The notes under the pieces are model-generated. The model saw nothing but the letters and a program-made list of their open reading frames with translations, did not search any database and was not told where the DNA came from. This document shows positions 8,501 through 13,792 of a DNA stretch of 13,792 nucleotides, one piece after another. Numbering within the stretch: position 1 is the first letter of the stretch; the number at the start of each line of letters is the position of its first letter. The translations under genes and the position numbers were made by a program. The stretch is from an uncultured Actinomycetes bacterium (GTDB lineage: Bacteria > Actinomycetota > Actinomycetes > S36-B12 > UBA5976), in the NCBI GenBank assembly GCA_903925705.1, contig CAIYGJ010000083.1:1-13792 (forward strand). Reading direction: 5' to 3'.

Positions 8501-8814
8501 GCATAACAAAAAGAGTGGAAGGTGCTAACTAATGGCACTACTCCACCGCCGACCGCGGCTGTGACTTGGTCTCGCCAATCAATGGCTGCGCGCCGGCCAA
8601 ATGTCACACCGAGAACTTGATTTGGATGTAACGCATCAGGACCAGAGAGCCGAGCGGCCATCGCGGCAACCAAGGTTGTGGTCTTGCCAGTACCCGGACC
8701 TGCCAAAACCCGCATTGCACCATGTCGATGATTAACAACACGAAGTTGGTCATCATCAAGGACCGGCGCGACGTATGGCAATGCCGGGGTGCGATCAAGG
8801 ATTAAGCGAGTCAT
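5572..8814 (-). CDS. adnA: AdnA-type helicase-nuclease subunit with four-cysteine (Fe-S type) nuclease domain
   Basis: A 1080-residue partner of AdnB. Helicase motifs: Walker A AGPGTGKTTT at 38-47, STFHSF at 97-102, Walker B YVDEYQDTD at 243-251, motif III GDVDQAIYGFRGAD at 272-285, LTAHRSKGLQWKYVVVAG at 623-640, motif VI RRLFYVALTRA at 680-690. The C-terminal PD-(D/E)XK nuclease shows H843 (NALH), D939 (GRAD), D952 and K954 (FDFKTS), then Q970 and Y974. Four cysteines bracket it: C815 (EHCPAQW) and C1060-x2-C1063-x5-C1069, the pattern that holds a 4Fe-4S cluster in AddB-like nucleases. ATG 8814 follows AAGGAG with only a 2-nt spacer, which is short, but a TAA lies 9 nt upstream in frame and no better start exists. 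The gene is the first of the adnA-adnB operon (4-bp ATGA overlap) and is divergent from the membrane-protein gene. Confidence 0.93.
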   Translation of the reverse strand: MTRLILDRTPALPYVAPVLDDDQLRVVNHRHGAMRVLAGPGTGKTTTLVAAMAARLSGPDALHPNQVLGVTFGRRAAIDWRDQVTAAVGGGVVPLVSTFHSFCYALVRQFQSDEAYISATRLLSGPEQQVRSRQLFSDAITDQRLNWPQDLMPAVGTRGLAEEIRAVMSRTRSHMMDPEDLVKLGNQTGRQTWASIGVFMDEYLDVLDAEGVLDYSELIHRAVLLSHRPDVQEYLHKTFSAIYVDEYQDTDPGQVALLKAMVNVGSALVVVGDVDQAIYGFRGADEAGIRNFEQEFESVFASPVENVVLSTCRRFGTEIRSAASAVIGDRIPAGFNSTDIHKHRNPKCVSENTGELKIQTFDSPGAEASHIADLIARAHANQNLQWSDFAVIVRSAVVSIPTIYRAFVAAGIPVEVAADEIPLHQDPAVSPLVTALRIIDNPRHATVDVFADLLSGPLAAIDPVDLRRFGSYLRKADRTTEHAPRPALVLVGETLLNPQLLLDVPPGRHDSVVSAIEKIGTVLIDARKLMQSGASPHEVLWSIWQGTSWPTRLQEQALGFGTQSTRAHRDLDAICALFDLANRFVARGRGKDLTNFLDEIEAQEIPAEALAENEVRNDSVRLLTAHRSKGLQWKYVVVAGAQEELWPDLRQHQTLLQSDRIGPNTELMPLTMRELLAQERRLFYVALTRAMQTLVITATDTSVRDDGVAPTRFITDIVSAMPKVEIAHTSGRPKRPLSPEGVIANLRRTLNSQDSSEALKLAAANRLAQLHEKYGSLFFHADPEKWWGVLEQTQNLRPLNAQVTISASGITAIEHCPAQWFLERKLNALSQSATPMIFGNALHAIAQGLSSGEIAYDISAIDEQLDRLWPGMGYEAEWESSRERTAAHDASVRLLTWMLGHKDQTSITESELSWKTKVAVENPDGSTREVDISITGRADRIEFTENGTMIFDFKTSKDAKKTKDLFKDVQLALYTYLLEHGNFTKDAEMVSREPNQQVKGAALVQLRVGEKDDSDLALVQQVSPETHDENSPTTLDQRIGQAALIVLDERYEARYEDQKCKLCKVRMLCPATPEGKQVLS

Positions 8815-8927
8815 TGCTCCTTATTCCACCATGTACCGGTGACATATTTGCATCAGGCTTTCGCATTCCTCGATTATTCAGGCAAGATTATGGGGTTAGT
8901 ACTTTTAATTGAACTATTGATTGGGGG
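8815..8927. promoter_or_regulatory. Divergent intergenic region between adnA and the membrane-protein gene
   Basis: These 113 bp must carry the promoters for adnAB (minus) and the membrane-protein gene (plus). Candidate elements: TACTTT at 8900-8905 as a plus-strand -10, and TAATCT on the minus strand (8885-8890) as a weak -10 for adnA with a leader of about 65 nt. An imperfect dyad at 8831-8845 (ATGTACCGGTGACAT) could be an operator but is not a recognised box. No actinobacterial SOS box (GAAC-N4-GTTC) was seen. All assignments here are tentative. Confidence 0.3.
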
Positions 8928-11312
8928 ATGTCCGTGACACCTACGACATCGCCCTCAACCCTAGTCATCGAAGACGCCGTTATAAATCGCCGATTACGCC
9001 GACCAGCTGACTTGGTGCGATTTGCTTTTACAATTTTTGCCATCGTAATCGTTGGACTACTTGCTTACGTGGCCCAAAGCACAACAACCGGAATTGATCA
9101 GGACATCTCACAGGGTGCCAACCGACTTCCCGCACCAATCATTTTGATTACGAACTTAGTTAGTGGCTTTGGCGCCTTAATTTTCCCAGCGGCGGCGGCC
9201 TTGGATTTGTTGATTCGTAAACGCACCCGACAATTAGTGGAATCAATCGCGGCCTTACTTGTCACAGTTGTGATTCTTACGGCGTCGTCTTGGGCCCTAA
9301 TTCAGTCAGGGTCGGAACGACTGTTGCTGACTTTTGCCGGCACAACGGATCCAACAACTGCAGTGCCATTCAGCATTGTTGTCGGCGGATTAGCTGCTTT
9401 CACTACCGTTGCGCGAATTATGTCTCGACCAAGATGGAACATAGTCGCCAGCATTGTTATTGGATCAATTGCGCTTGCAAACATCGTCAGTGGTGGTGTG
9501 ACCGCAGCCGGTCTTGGTGTTTCCTTACTTGCTGGTTGGGCAACTGGTTTATTGATTCGATATTTGCTTGGTACCGATACCACTCGCCCATCGGGAAATG
9601 AAATTGCTAAGGCTATGACTGCGCTTGGTCTGCCACTTACCTTGCTTCGGGCTGCGGAAGTTTTAGAGTCTGGTCGAAAATACGATGCCAGTACAACTGA
9701 TGGCCAGCGAATTGATTTGATTGTCCTGGATCGAGATCTAGAGGGCGCAGGCTTAGCTCAAGCTGTTTATAGATCAGTTAGATTGCGTGATGATTCGGGT
9801 GGTTCAGGCACATCAATGCGTAGGCGCCTAGAACGCATTGCACTAAACAGCTGGGCAATTTCAACGGCTGGAATTTCCACTCAGCATTTGATTGCGGTTG
9901 CAGAAGTTGGTCCAGACGCTGCGGTACTTGCTTTCCAACATGTGCCTGGTCGCACTTTTGAATCAGTCGGACATTCGCTCGGCGACGCTGAACTTGCTGG
10001 AGCGTGGGAAATTGTCAGGGACTTACAGACAGCTCGGATTGCGCATCGCGCTTTAATTTCGGAAAACTTCTTACAGGCAACCGACGGCAGGGTTTATATC
10101 CAAGGGCTAGAAGACGGAACTATTGCCGCGTCTGAAGTTTTGCTGCGAATAGATTTAGCAGAAGCGTTAGTAACCCTTTCATTGTCTGCAGACCCAGCAC
10201 GCGCCATTCAAGCCGGTCGAGTTGTACTTGGCAATGCTGGTCTAGCTCGCGCCTTGCCGGCATTGCAACCAGTGGCCCTTTCACCTCAAACCCGATCCTT
10301 GTTAAAGGAAAATCGAGAGTTATTAACAACGCTTCGGGAATCTATCTTGCAAAACATGCCTGAGACAAACGTCGAAGAAATAGAAATTGAACGCGTTAAG
10401 CCACGAACTCTCGTAACGATTTTTGCCGGAACAATTGCTGCTTATCTCTTATTGACTCAACTTGGCCAAGTGAACTTTGCGGAAGTATTTCGAGTCGCCG
10501 ATACCAAATGGTTATTAACTGGATTGGCTTTTTCGGCACTTACCTACGTTGCTGCAACCTTGGCGCTTTCTGGTGTTGTGCCGGAACGACTTTCGTTTTG
10601 GAAAACGTTTCAAGCTCAATGGGCCGCTTCATTTGCAACTCTGGTAGCCCCACCAACTTTAGGTTCGGTTGCCATCAATGTGCGATATCTTTCAAAGCAA
10701 GGAATGCACAGTGCACTGGCTGGGGCTAGTGTCGCAGTTGCTCAAGTTATGTCATTTTTTAGTCACATTTCTTTGCTCTTTATTGCGGTAATTGCCGCTG
10801 GAACATCAAGTGACTTTTCCTTCAGACCGCCTCGTACTGCGATCATTGTGTTTCTTGTAATCGCACTTTCAGCCTCCGCACTCTTTACGATTCCAAATGT
10901 TAGACGTTGGACCACGGAAAGAATTCAGCCCATTTTCTCTCAGGTGCTCCCACGACTTTCATCGCTAGCAAATCAGCCTGCAAAACTTGTCACTGGCGTC
11001 TTTGGAGTTTTACTTCTTAACCTGTCTTACTGCGCCTGCTTAGTAGCAGCGGTTAGGGCTTTCACGAACGACTCTTCAGTAGCGGCAATTGCCTTGGTCT
11101 ATTTAGCAGGCTCGATAGTCGGACAAGCTGCACCGACGCCGGGCGGCTTGGGGGCTGTGGAAGCAGCTCTGGCGGCAGGATTAACCGCCGCTGGAATCGA
11201 TCCAGGCATTGCGATTTCTGCGACCTTGGTATTTCGTTTGATGACTTTCTGGATCCCAACCATTCCTGGTTGGTTTGCGTTCCAGAATCTGCAGCGAACT
11301 GGCGATCTCTAG
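8928..11312 (+). CDS. Multidomain membrane protein: N-terminal TM block, degenerate kinase-like domain, C-terminal LPG-synthase/flippase-like TM block
   Basis: A 794-residue integral membrane protein. Residues about 30-213 hold some six hydrophobic segments (for example 30-48, 68-92, 103-125, 171-213). Residues about 235-475 are soluble and kinase-like: HRALISEN at 373-380 aligns with the HRDLKPEN catalytic loop and TDGRVYIQGL follows where the DFG motif belongs. Residues about 492-785 form a second membrane block with the hallmarks of the lysylphosphatidylglycerol-synthase TM / UPF0104 flippase-like family, including the conserved GQAAPTPGGLGAVEAAL at 732-748. No aminoacyltransferase domain is attached, so lipid lysylation is not implied; transport or flipping of a lipid or polyprenyl-linked substrate is more likely, but unproven. 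Both catalytic aspartates of the kinase-like domain are replaced, so it is probably a pseudokinase. The start is uncertain: GGGGG (8923-8927) touches ATG 8928 but is well spaced for the in-frame GTG at 8934. It converges on moeZ with 6 bp between stops. Confidence 0.8.
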   Translation: MSVTPTTSPSTLVIEDAVINRRLRRPADLVRFAFTIFAIVIVGLLAYVAQSTTTGIDQDISQGANRLPAPIILITNLVSGFGALIFPAAAALDLLIRKRTRQLVESIAALLVTVVILTASSWALIQSGSERLLLTFAGTTDPTTAVPFSIVVGGLAAFTTVARIMSRPRWNIVASIVIGSIALANIVSGGVTAAGLGVSLLAGWATGLLIRYLLGTDTTRPSGNEIAKAMTALGLPLTLLRAAEVLESGRKYDASTTDGQRIDLIVLDRDLEGAGLAQAVYRSVRLRDDSGGSGTSMRRRLERIALNSWAISTAGISTQHLIAVAEVGPDAAVLAFQHVPGRTFESVGHSLGDAELAGAWEIVRDLQTARIAHRALISENFLQATDGRVYIQGLEDGTIAASEVLLRIDLAEALVTLSLSADPARAIQAGRVVLGNAGLARALPALQPVALSPQTRSLLKENRELLTTLRESILQNMPETNVEEIEIERVKPRTLVTIFAGTIAAYLLLTQLGQVNFAEVFRVADTKWLLTGLAFSALTYVAATLALSGVVPERLSFWKTFQAQWAASFATLVAPPTLGSVAINVRYLSKQGMHSALAGASVAVAQVMSFFSHISLLFIAVIAAGTSSDFSFRPPRTAIIVFLVIALSASALFTIPNVRRWTTERIQPIFSQVLPRLSSLANQPAKLVTGVFGVLLLNLSYCACLVAAVRAFTNDSSVAAIALVYLAGSIVGQAAPTPGGLGAVEAALAAGLTAAGIDPGIAISATLVFRLMTFWIPTIPGWFAFQNLQRTGDL
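11256..11273 (+). terminator. Weak hairpin near the 3' end of the membrane-protein gene
   Basis: CCAACC (11256-11261), a 6-nt loop and GGTTGG (11268-11273) form a perfect 6-bp stem followed by TTT. It lies in the coding sequence about 36 nt before the stop at 11310-11312. Because the facing moeZ stop is only 6 bp away, any terminator would have to sit in coding sequence. The T-run is short, so this is a weak candidate. Confidence 0.2.
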
Positions 11313-11318
11313 TTTGGA

Positions 11319-12509
11319 TTAGTAAGAAGGTTTGTCAGGTTCAATTTGGCTAACCCAAGCAAGAACGCCACCGCCAACATGAATCGCATCCTTAAATCCC
11401 GCACCCTTTACGGCAGCAAGAACTTCAGCGGAGCGACCACCAACTTTGCAATGTAAAACAATTTGCTTGTCTGTTGGCATTTTAGTTAAAGCATCGCCCA
11501 TCAAGAATTCATTCTTTGGAATCAGTACTGAGCCTGGGATGCTTACGATGTCATATTCATTTGGTTCCCGAACATCGATAAGTATGAAGTCTTTCTCGCC
11601 GCGCTCTCGAGCTTTTAGCATTTCATCTAGTTGCTTGACGTTGATAGTTGAATCAACTATCGCTTCGGCTGCTTCTGTAGAAACGGCACCACAGAATGCT
11701 TCGTAATCGATTAACTCAGTCACAGTTGGGTTTTCCCCACAGACCGCACAATTTGGATCTTTTCGCATTTTGATTTTGCGGTAAGTCATCTCGAGTGCGT
11801 CATAAACAATAAGTGAACCAACAAGTGGGTCGCCGATTCCAGTTAGTACCTTTATGGCTTCAGTTACTTGAATCGAACCAATTGACGCACAAAGCACGCC
11901 AAGTACGCCACCTTCGGAGCACGACGGAACCATGCCTGGTGGTGGTGGCTCTGGGTAAAGGCATCGATAGCAAGGACCATGTTCGGACCAGAAAACGCTG
12001 GCTTGTCCGTCGAAGCGATAAATCGAACCCCAAACATATGGCTTGTTAAGCAGTACACAGGCATCGTTTACAAGGTAGCGAGTAGCGAAGTTGTCAGTGC
12101 CATCAACAATTAAGTCGTACTGAGCAAATAGCTCCATTACGTTTGTTGAATCTAGACGAGTTTCATGTTTGATTACGTTGACGTAAGGATTGATTCCCTT
12201 AACAGTGTCAGCTGCACTATCAACTTTTGGTCGATCGATATCACTTTGGCTATGGATAATTTGGCGTTGCAGGTTAGATTCATCAACCGTGTCGAATTCG
12301 ACAATGCCTAGTGTTCCAACTCCGGCCGCAGCCAAATACATAAGAGCTGGACTGCCTAGACCGCCTGCACCGACGCATAATACTTTCGCATTCTTCAGGC
12401 GCTTCTGCCCAGCCATGCCAACATCAGGAATGATCAAGTGTCGGCTGTAGCGACGAACTTCATCAACGGTCAGCTCAGCAGCTGGTTCAACTAATGGGGG
12501 TAATGACAT
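11319..12509 (-). CDS. moeZ: Adenylyltransferase/sulfurtransferase MoeZ (MoeB-like domain with rhodanese domain)
   Basis: A 396-residue two-domain enzyme that adenylates the C-terminal glycine of ubiquitin-like sulfur carriers (MoaD or CysO type) and then forms their thiocarboxylate, for molybdopterin or cysteine synthesis. The E1-like domain (about 15-265) has the nucleotide-binding GAGGLGS at 47-53, the DxxxxxNLQRQ segment at 73-83, DGTDN at 136-140, and zinc cysteines CYRC (180-183) and CAVC (254-257). C197 lies in PSCSEGG. The rhodanese domain (about 290-390) has IDVREPNEY at 311-319 and the catalytic C354 in HCKVGGRSAE. ATG 12509 was chosen because AGGAG lies 5 nt upstream and residue 1 matches the family; an upstream in-frame start at 12629 would add 40 unlike residues. 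Length agrees with mycobacterial MoeZ (about 390). It is divergent from tetR and faces the membrane-protein gene. Confidence 0.95.
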   Translation of the reverse strand: MSLPPLVEPAAELTVDEVRRYSRHLIIPDVGMAGQKRLKNAKVLCVGAGGLGSPALMYLAAAGVGTLGIVEFDTVDESNLQRQIIHSQSDIDRPKVDSAADTVKGINPYVNVIKHETRLDSTNVMELFAQYDLIVDGTDNFATRYLVNDACVLLNKPYVWGSIYRFDGQASVFWSEHGPCYRCLYPEPPPPGMVPSCSEGGVLGVLCASIGSIQVTEAIKVLTGIGDPLVGSLIVYDALEMTYRKIKMRKDPNCAVCGENPTVTELIDYEAFCGAVSTEAAEAIVDSTINVKQLDEMLKARERGEKDFILIDVREPNEYDIVSIPGSVLIPKNEFLMGDALTKMPTDKQIVLHCKVGGRSAEVLAAVKGAGFKDAIHVGGGVLAWVSQIEPDKPSY

Positions 12510-12523
12510 TTTGACTCCTGTGA

Positions 12524-12529
12524 ACGTTA
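12524..12529 (-). promoter_or_regulatory. Candidate -10 element for moeZ
   Basis: TAACGT on the minus strand fits TANNNT and lies 14 nt upstream of ATG 12509. The expected start of transcription, near 12517, would cut into the AGGAG ribosome site at 12515-12519, so either the start is slightly further upstream or another promoter in the 149-bp gap is used. The same hexamer precedes tetR on the other strand. Confidence 0.25.
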
Positions 12530-12645
12530 TGTCTCTATCCAACCCTGTTTTTCGGTTTCGTGTTTCCACCCATTGCAACGTGGACAGTAATCGCAAGAGT
12601 TTTGCAGAAATTTGGGGTCGATAGGACAAGATGACTGGCAGCGTT

Positions 12646-12651
12646 TAACGT
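12646..12651 (+). promoter_or_regulatory. Candidate -10 element of a leaderless tetR promoter
   Basis: TAACGT ends 7 nt before ATG 12659, and no well-placed Shine-Dalgarno sequence precedes the start (AGGA is only 2 nt from the ATG). The spacing predicts a transcript beginning at the ATG. The same layout is seen at nudC and the EEP gene. No -35 was recognised. Confidence 0.45.
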
Positions 12652-12658
12652 ATAGGAC

Positions 12659-13354
12659 ATGGATGAAGTCCCGTTTTTTAGCCAAATCTTGAAAGAGCAA
12701 GATCCCGAATTTGGCGGAGTTCCTGTCGCACTGGAGTCTTCTCGTCGCACTCAAATCATGGTTGCCGGCCTGGAGGTTTTCACTGAGAAGGGGTTTCACT
12801 TGGCATCGATGGATGACATTGCCAAGCAAGCTGGAGTAAGTAAGCCAATTTTGTACCAGCACTTTTCTTCTAAACAGGACTTTTATCTGGGTGTATTAGA
12901 CGAACGCGTCGATGTTATTGTGCAACAAATTTCTGACGCAATCAACGGTGCGGTTGGTAATCGAAATAGATTAGAAGCAGCTATTGCTTGCTATTTCAAA
13001 CTCGTTGATGATGCTGATCATGGCTTTAGATTAATTTTTGAATCTGACTTCACAATGAATCATGAAGTTCGGGCGCGAGTCGAGGATGTAGTGGCCCAGG
13101 TTTCTCGAGTTGTTGGGAATGAAGTCGCAAATCAAACTGGAAAATCGCTCGGTGAGGCGAATATTCTTGCGGGTGGATTGTGTGGCATGGCTCAAGCTGC
13201 GGCTTGGCGTTGGCTGCGACTAGGCCGTCCCATTGCCATGGAAGTTGCAATCCGTCAGACACTTGACCTGGCTTGGAATGGACTAAGTGCCGTTAGCGCA
13301 GCAGAGAGTTCGCCCGAGGCTGACATACTTCACCTCGAAGATCGCATCAGTTAA
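12659..13354 (+). CDS. TetR/AcrR-family transcriptional regulator
   Basis: A 231-residue TetR-family repressor-like protein. The helix-turn-helix occupies about residues 28-74: RRTQIMVAGLEVFTEKG, then MDDIAKQAGVSKPILYQHF at 51-69, with the family's typical YxHF and a following SKQDFYLGVL. The remaining helical part is the ligand-binding and dimerisation domain; its ligand cannot be predicted. About 26 residues precede the HTH, longer than many members, but no other Met occurs before the HTH and the -10 spacing supports ATG 12659. The gene is divergent from moeZ and 44 bp upstream of the DUF3107 gene, the same pairing as in mycobacteria (Rv3208-Rv3208A, from memory). It may control itself and perhaps moeZ through the shared 149-bp region, which contains a direct repeat of ATAGGACA; this is inference. 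Confidence 0.9.
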   Translation: MDEVPFFSQILKEQDPEFGGVPVALESSRRTQIMVAGLEVFTEKGFHLASMDDIAKQAGVSKPILYQHFSSKQDFYLGVLDERVDVIVQQISDAINGAVGNRNRLEAAIACYFKLVDDADHGFRLIFESDFTMNHEVRARVEDVVAQVSRVVGNEVANQTGKSLGEANILAGGLCGMAQAAAWRWLRLGRPIAMEVAIRQTLDLAWNGLSAVSAAESSPEADILHLEDRIS

Positions 13355-13356
13355 CG

Positions 13357-13362
13357 TAGACT
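13357..13362 (+). promoter_or_regulatory. Candidate -10 element for the DUF3107 gene
   Basis: TAGACT (TANNNT) begins just after the tetR stop codon at 13352-13354. A start of transcription near 13369 would give a leader of about 30 nt that contains the GGAG ribosome site. This would allow the small gene to be expressed apart from tetR. Weak evidence. Confidence 0.25.
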
Positions 13363-13398
13363 CTTAACTAACCGCATAAAACTTTTGGAGCAATCGGC

Positions 13399-13626
13399 AT
13401 GGAAATTCGAATTGGTATTCAGCACGTAAATCGTGAAGTTGTTCTCGAAAGCAACGAAGGATTGAAGTCTGTTCAAAAGTCCATCGATGCTGCACTAGAA
13501 AATGGCTCTCTTTTAACTCTTACAGACGAAAAAGGCCGAACTGTGATTGTTCCTGGTGACAAGATCGCATTCATTGAAATTGGCGCGCAAGTATCTGGCC
13601 GCGTTGGATTCGCAACAACTTCGTAA
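13399..13626 (+). CDS. DUF3107 family small protein
   Basis: A 75-residue acidic protein that begins MEIRIGIQHVNREVVLES and contains DEKGRTVIVPGDKIAFIEIG, the pattern of DUF3107 proteins found almost only in actinobacteria (Rv3208A/TB9.4 in M. tuberculosis, from memory). The family has no established biochemical role. No signal peptide, membrane segment or metal motif is visible, so it is probably a small cytosolic protein. A GGAG sequence lies 8 nt before ATG 13399, which supports the start, and the length is that of the family. It follows tetR by 44 bp on the same strand and ends 5 bp before the structured repeat region. Confidence 0.9.
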   Translation: MEIRIGIQHVNREVVLESNEGLKSVQKSIDAALENGSLLTLTDEKGRTVIVPGDKIAFIEIGAQVSGRVGFATTS

Positions 13627-13631
13627 TTTAA

Positions 13632-13654
13632 TGATTGCGCTTGACGCGCAATCA
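13632..13654 (+). terminator. Stem-loop after the DUF3107 gene (hairpin of repeat copy 1)
   Basis: TGATTGCGC (13632-13640) pairs perfectly with GCGCAATCA (13646-13654) around the loop TTGAC. It begins 5 nt after the DUF3107 stop at 13624-13626. It could end transcription, but no T-run follows. It has a counterpart in copy 2 that differs by compensatory changes, so it may have another role. Confidence 0.45.
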
Positions 13655-13704
13655 ACATAAACGCAGTATCTATTTAGGATGTATTAGGTTTAGCTGGCTA
13701 AGCC
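13646..13704 (+). repeat. Structured tandem repeat, copy 1
   Basis: This 59-nt segment aligns without gaps to 13722-13780, with 47 of 59 positions identical; the period is 76 nt. The best conserved part is the core from GTATCTA through TTAGGTTTAGCTGGCTAA. It contains the right arm of the first hairpin and ends in a second, shorter stem: GGTTTAGC (13687-13694), TG, GCTAAGCC (13697-13704), with one G-T wobble. No open reading frame of note lies here. Confidence 0.75.
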
Positions 13705-13708
13705 AAAA

Positions 13709-13731
13709 CTGGTTGCATGAAATGCAACCAG
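13709..13731 (+). repeat. Stem-loop of repeat copy 2
   Basis: CTGGTTGCAT (13709-13718) pairs perfectly with ATGCAACCAG (13722-13731) around a GAA loop. Compared with the hairpin of copy 1, three base pairs are exchanged as whole pairs (A-T to G-C, G-C to A-T, C-G to T-A), so pairing is kept while sequence changes. No T-run follows. Confidence 0.75.
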
Positions 13732-13780
13732 AATGAACACGGTATCTAATTGGGATGTCTTAGGTTTAGCTGGCTAAACC
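13722..13780 (+). repeat. Structured tandem repeat, copy 2
   Basis: The second copy of the 59-nt repeat. Its last part is the left arm and loop of a longer inverted repeat that continues to 13790, so copy 2 has a much stronger terminal stem than copy 1. The window ends 12 nt after this copy, so further copies downstream cannot be excluded. Confidence 0.75.
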
Positions 13781-13790
13781 TAAGACATCC
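13753..13790. repeat. 18-bp perfect inverted repeat at the window edge
   Basis: GGATGTCTTAGGTTTAGC (13753-13770) and its exact complement (13773-13790) flank a 2-nt spacer TG; as RNA it would be a 17- or 18-bp hairpin. It may be a two-way terminator for DUF3107 and a gene beyond the edge, although no T-run is visible inside the window on the plus strand, or the end of a small palindromic element. Confidence 0.7.
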
Positions 13791-13792
13791 AT

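Noticed and set aside
12510..12629. Upstream start for moeZ adding 40 residues
   Set aside because: The extra residues match nothing in the family, and ATG 12509 has AGGAG at 5-nt spacing.
12510..12658. Small gene or RNA gene between moeZ and tetR
   Set aside because: No start with a ribosome site opens a believable frame, and no tRNA-like fold was recognised; the region is best read as a divergent promoter region.
13687..13704. Integron attC site
   Set aside because: GTTTAGC and its partner resemble a core site but do not fit GTTRRRY (T where a purine is needed). No integrase or cassette-like gene is present.
13632..13792. CRISPR array
   Set aside because: Only two diverged copies, no uniform spacers, and the copies differ at 12 of 59 positions. 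No cas-like gene is nearby.
1..13792. Mobile element, prophage or horizontally gained island
   Set aside because: No transposase, integrase, tRNA-linked attachment site or sharp composition change was seen; the gene order is that of a conserved actinobacterial chromosome.

Overview
The window looks like chromosomal DNA from an actinobacterium with moderate GC content, by eye in the mid-40s percent. The protein families and gene order are those of the mycobacterial uvrD2-mrx1-nudC / adnB-adnA / moeZ-tetR-DUF3107 neighbourhood (recalled as roughly Rv3198c to Rv3208A in M. tuberculosis). The lower GC and compact spacing suggest a streamlined lineage such as the freshwater Nanopelagicales; this is an inference from composition and layout, not a proven assignment.

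Layout. On the minus strand, 1-1570 holds the 5' part of uvrD2 (cut by the window edge), mycoredoxin mrx1 and the NADH pyrophosphatase nudC, reading in the order nudC-mrx1-uvrD2. A short divergent gap (1571-1608) leads to a plus-strand endonuclease/exonuclease/phosphatase (EEP) family gene. That gene runs convergently, with an 11-bp overlap, into the long minus-strand adnA-adnB operon (2408-8814), which encodes the two motor-nuclease subunits that resect double-strand breaks. A 113-bp divergent gap separates adnA from a plus-strand gene for a large membrane protein with an N-terminal membrane block, a kinase-like middle domain and a C-terminal lysylphosphatidylglycerol-synthase/flippase-like block. 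It converges with only 6 bp to spare on moeZ (minus). After a 149-bp divergent region come a TetR-family regulator and a small DUF3107 gene, both on the plus strand. The last 166 bp have no gene but hold a tandem, strongly structured repeat.

How the genes relate. Three SF1 helicases (UvrD2, AdnB, AdnA) give the left two thirds a DNA-repair character. Mycoredoxin and NudC add redox and NAD(H) housekeeping. MoeZ activates and sulfurates small carrier proteins for cofactor or cysteine synthesis. The TetR/DUF3107 pair is a conserved actinobacterial neighbour pair of unknown role.

Most unusual points. (1) The terminal region has two imperfect copies of a repeat (47 of 59 positions identical) in which a hairpin is kept by three compensatory base-pair changes, followed by an 18-bp inverted repeat at the window edge. 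(2) The kinase-like domain of the membrane protein has lost both catalytic aspartates. (3) A terminator-like hairpin with a T-run lies inside the coding end of adnB, before its stop codon. (4) Several genes have a -10-like hexamer 6-8 nt before the start codon and no ribosome binding site, which suggests leaderless transcripts. No mobile element, CRISPR array, tRNA or rRNA was found.
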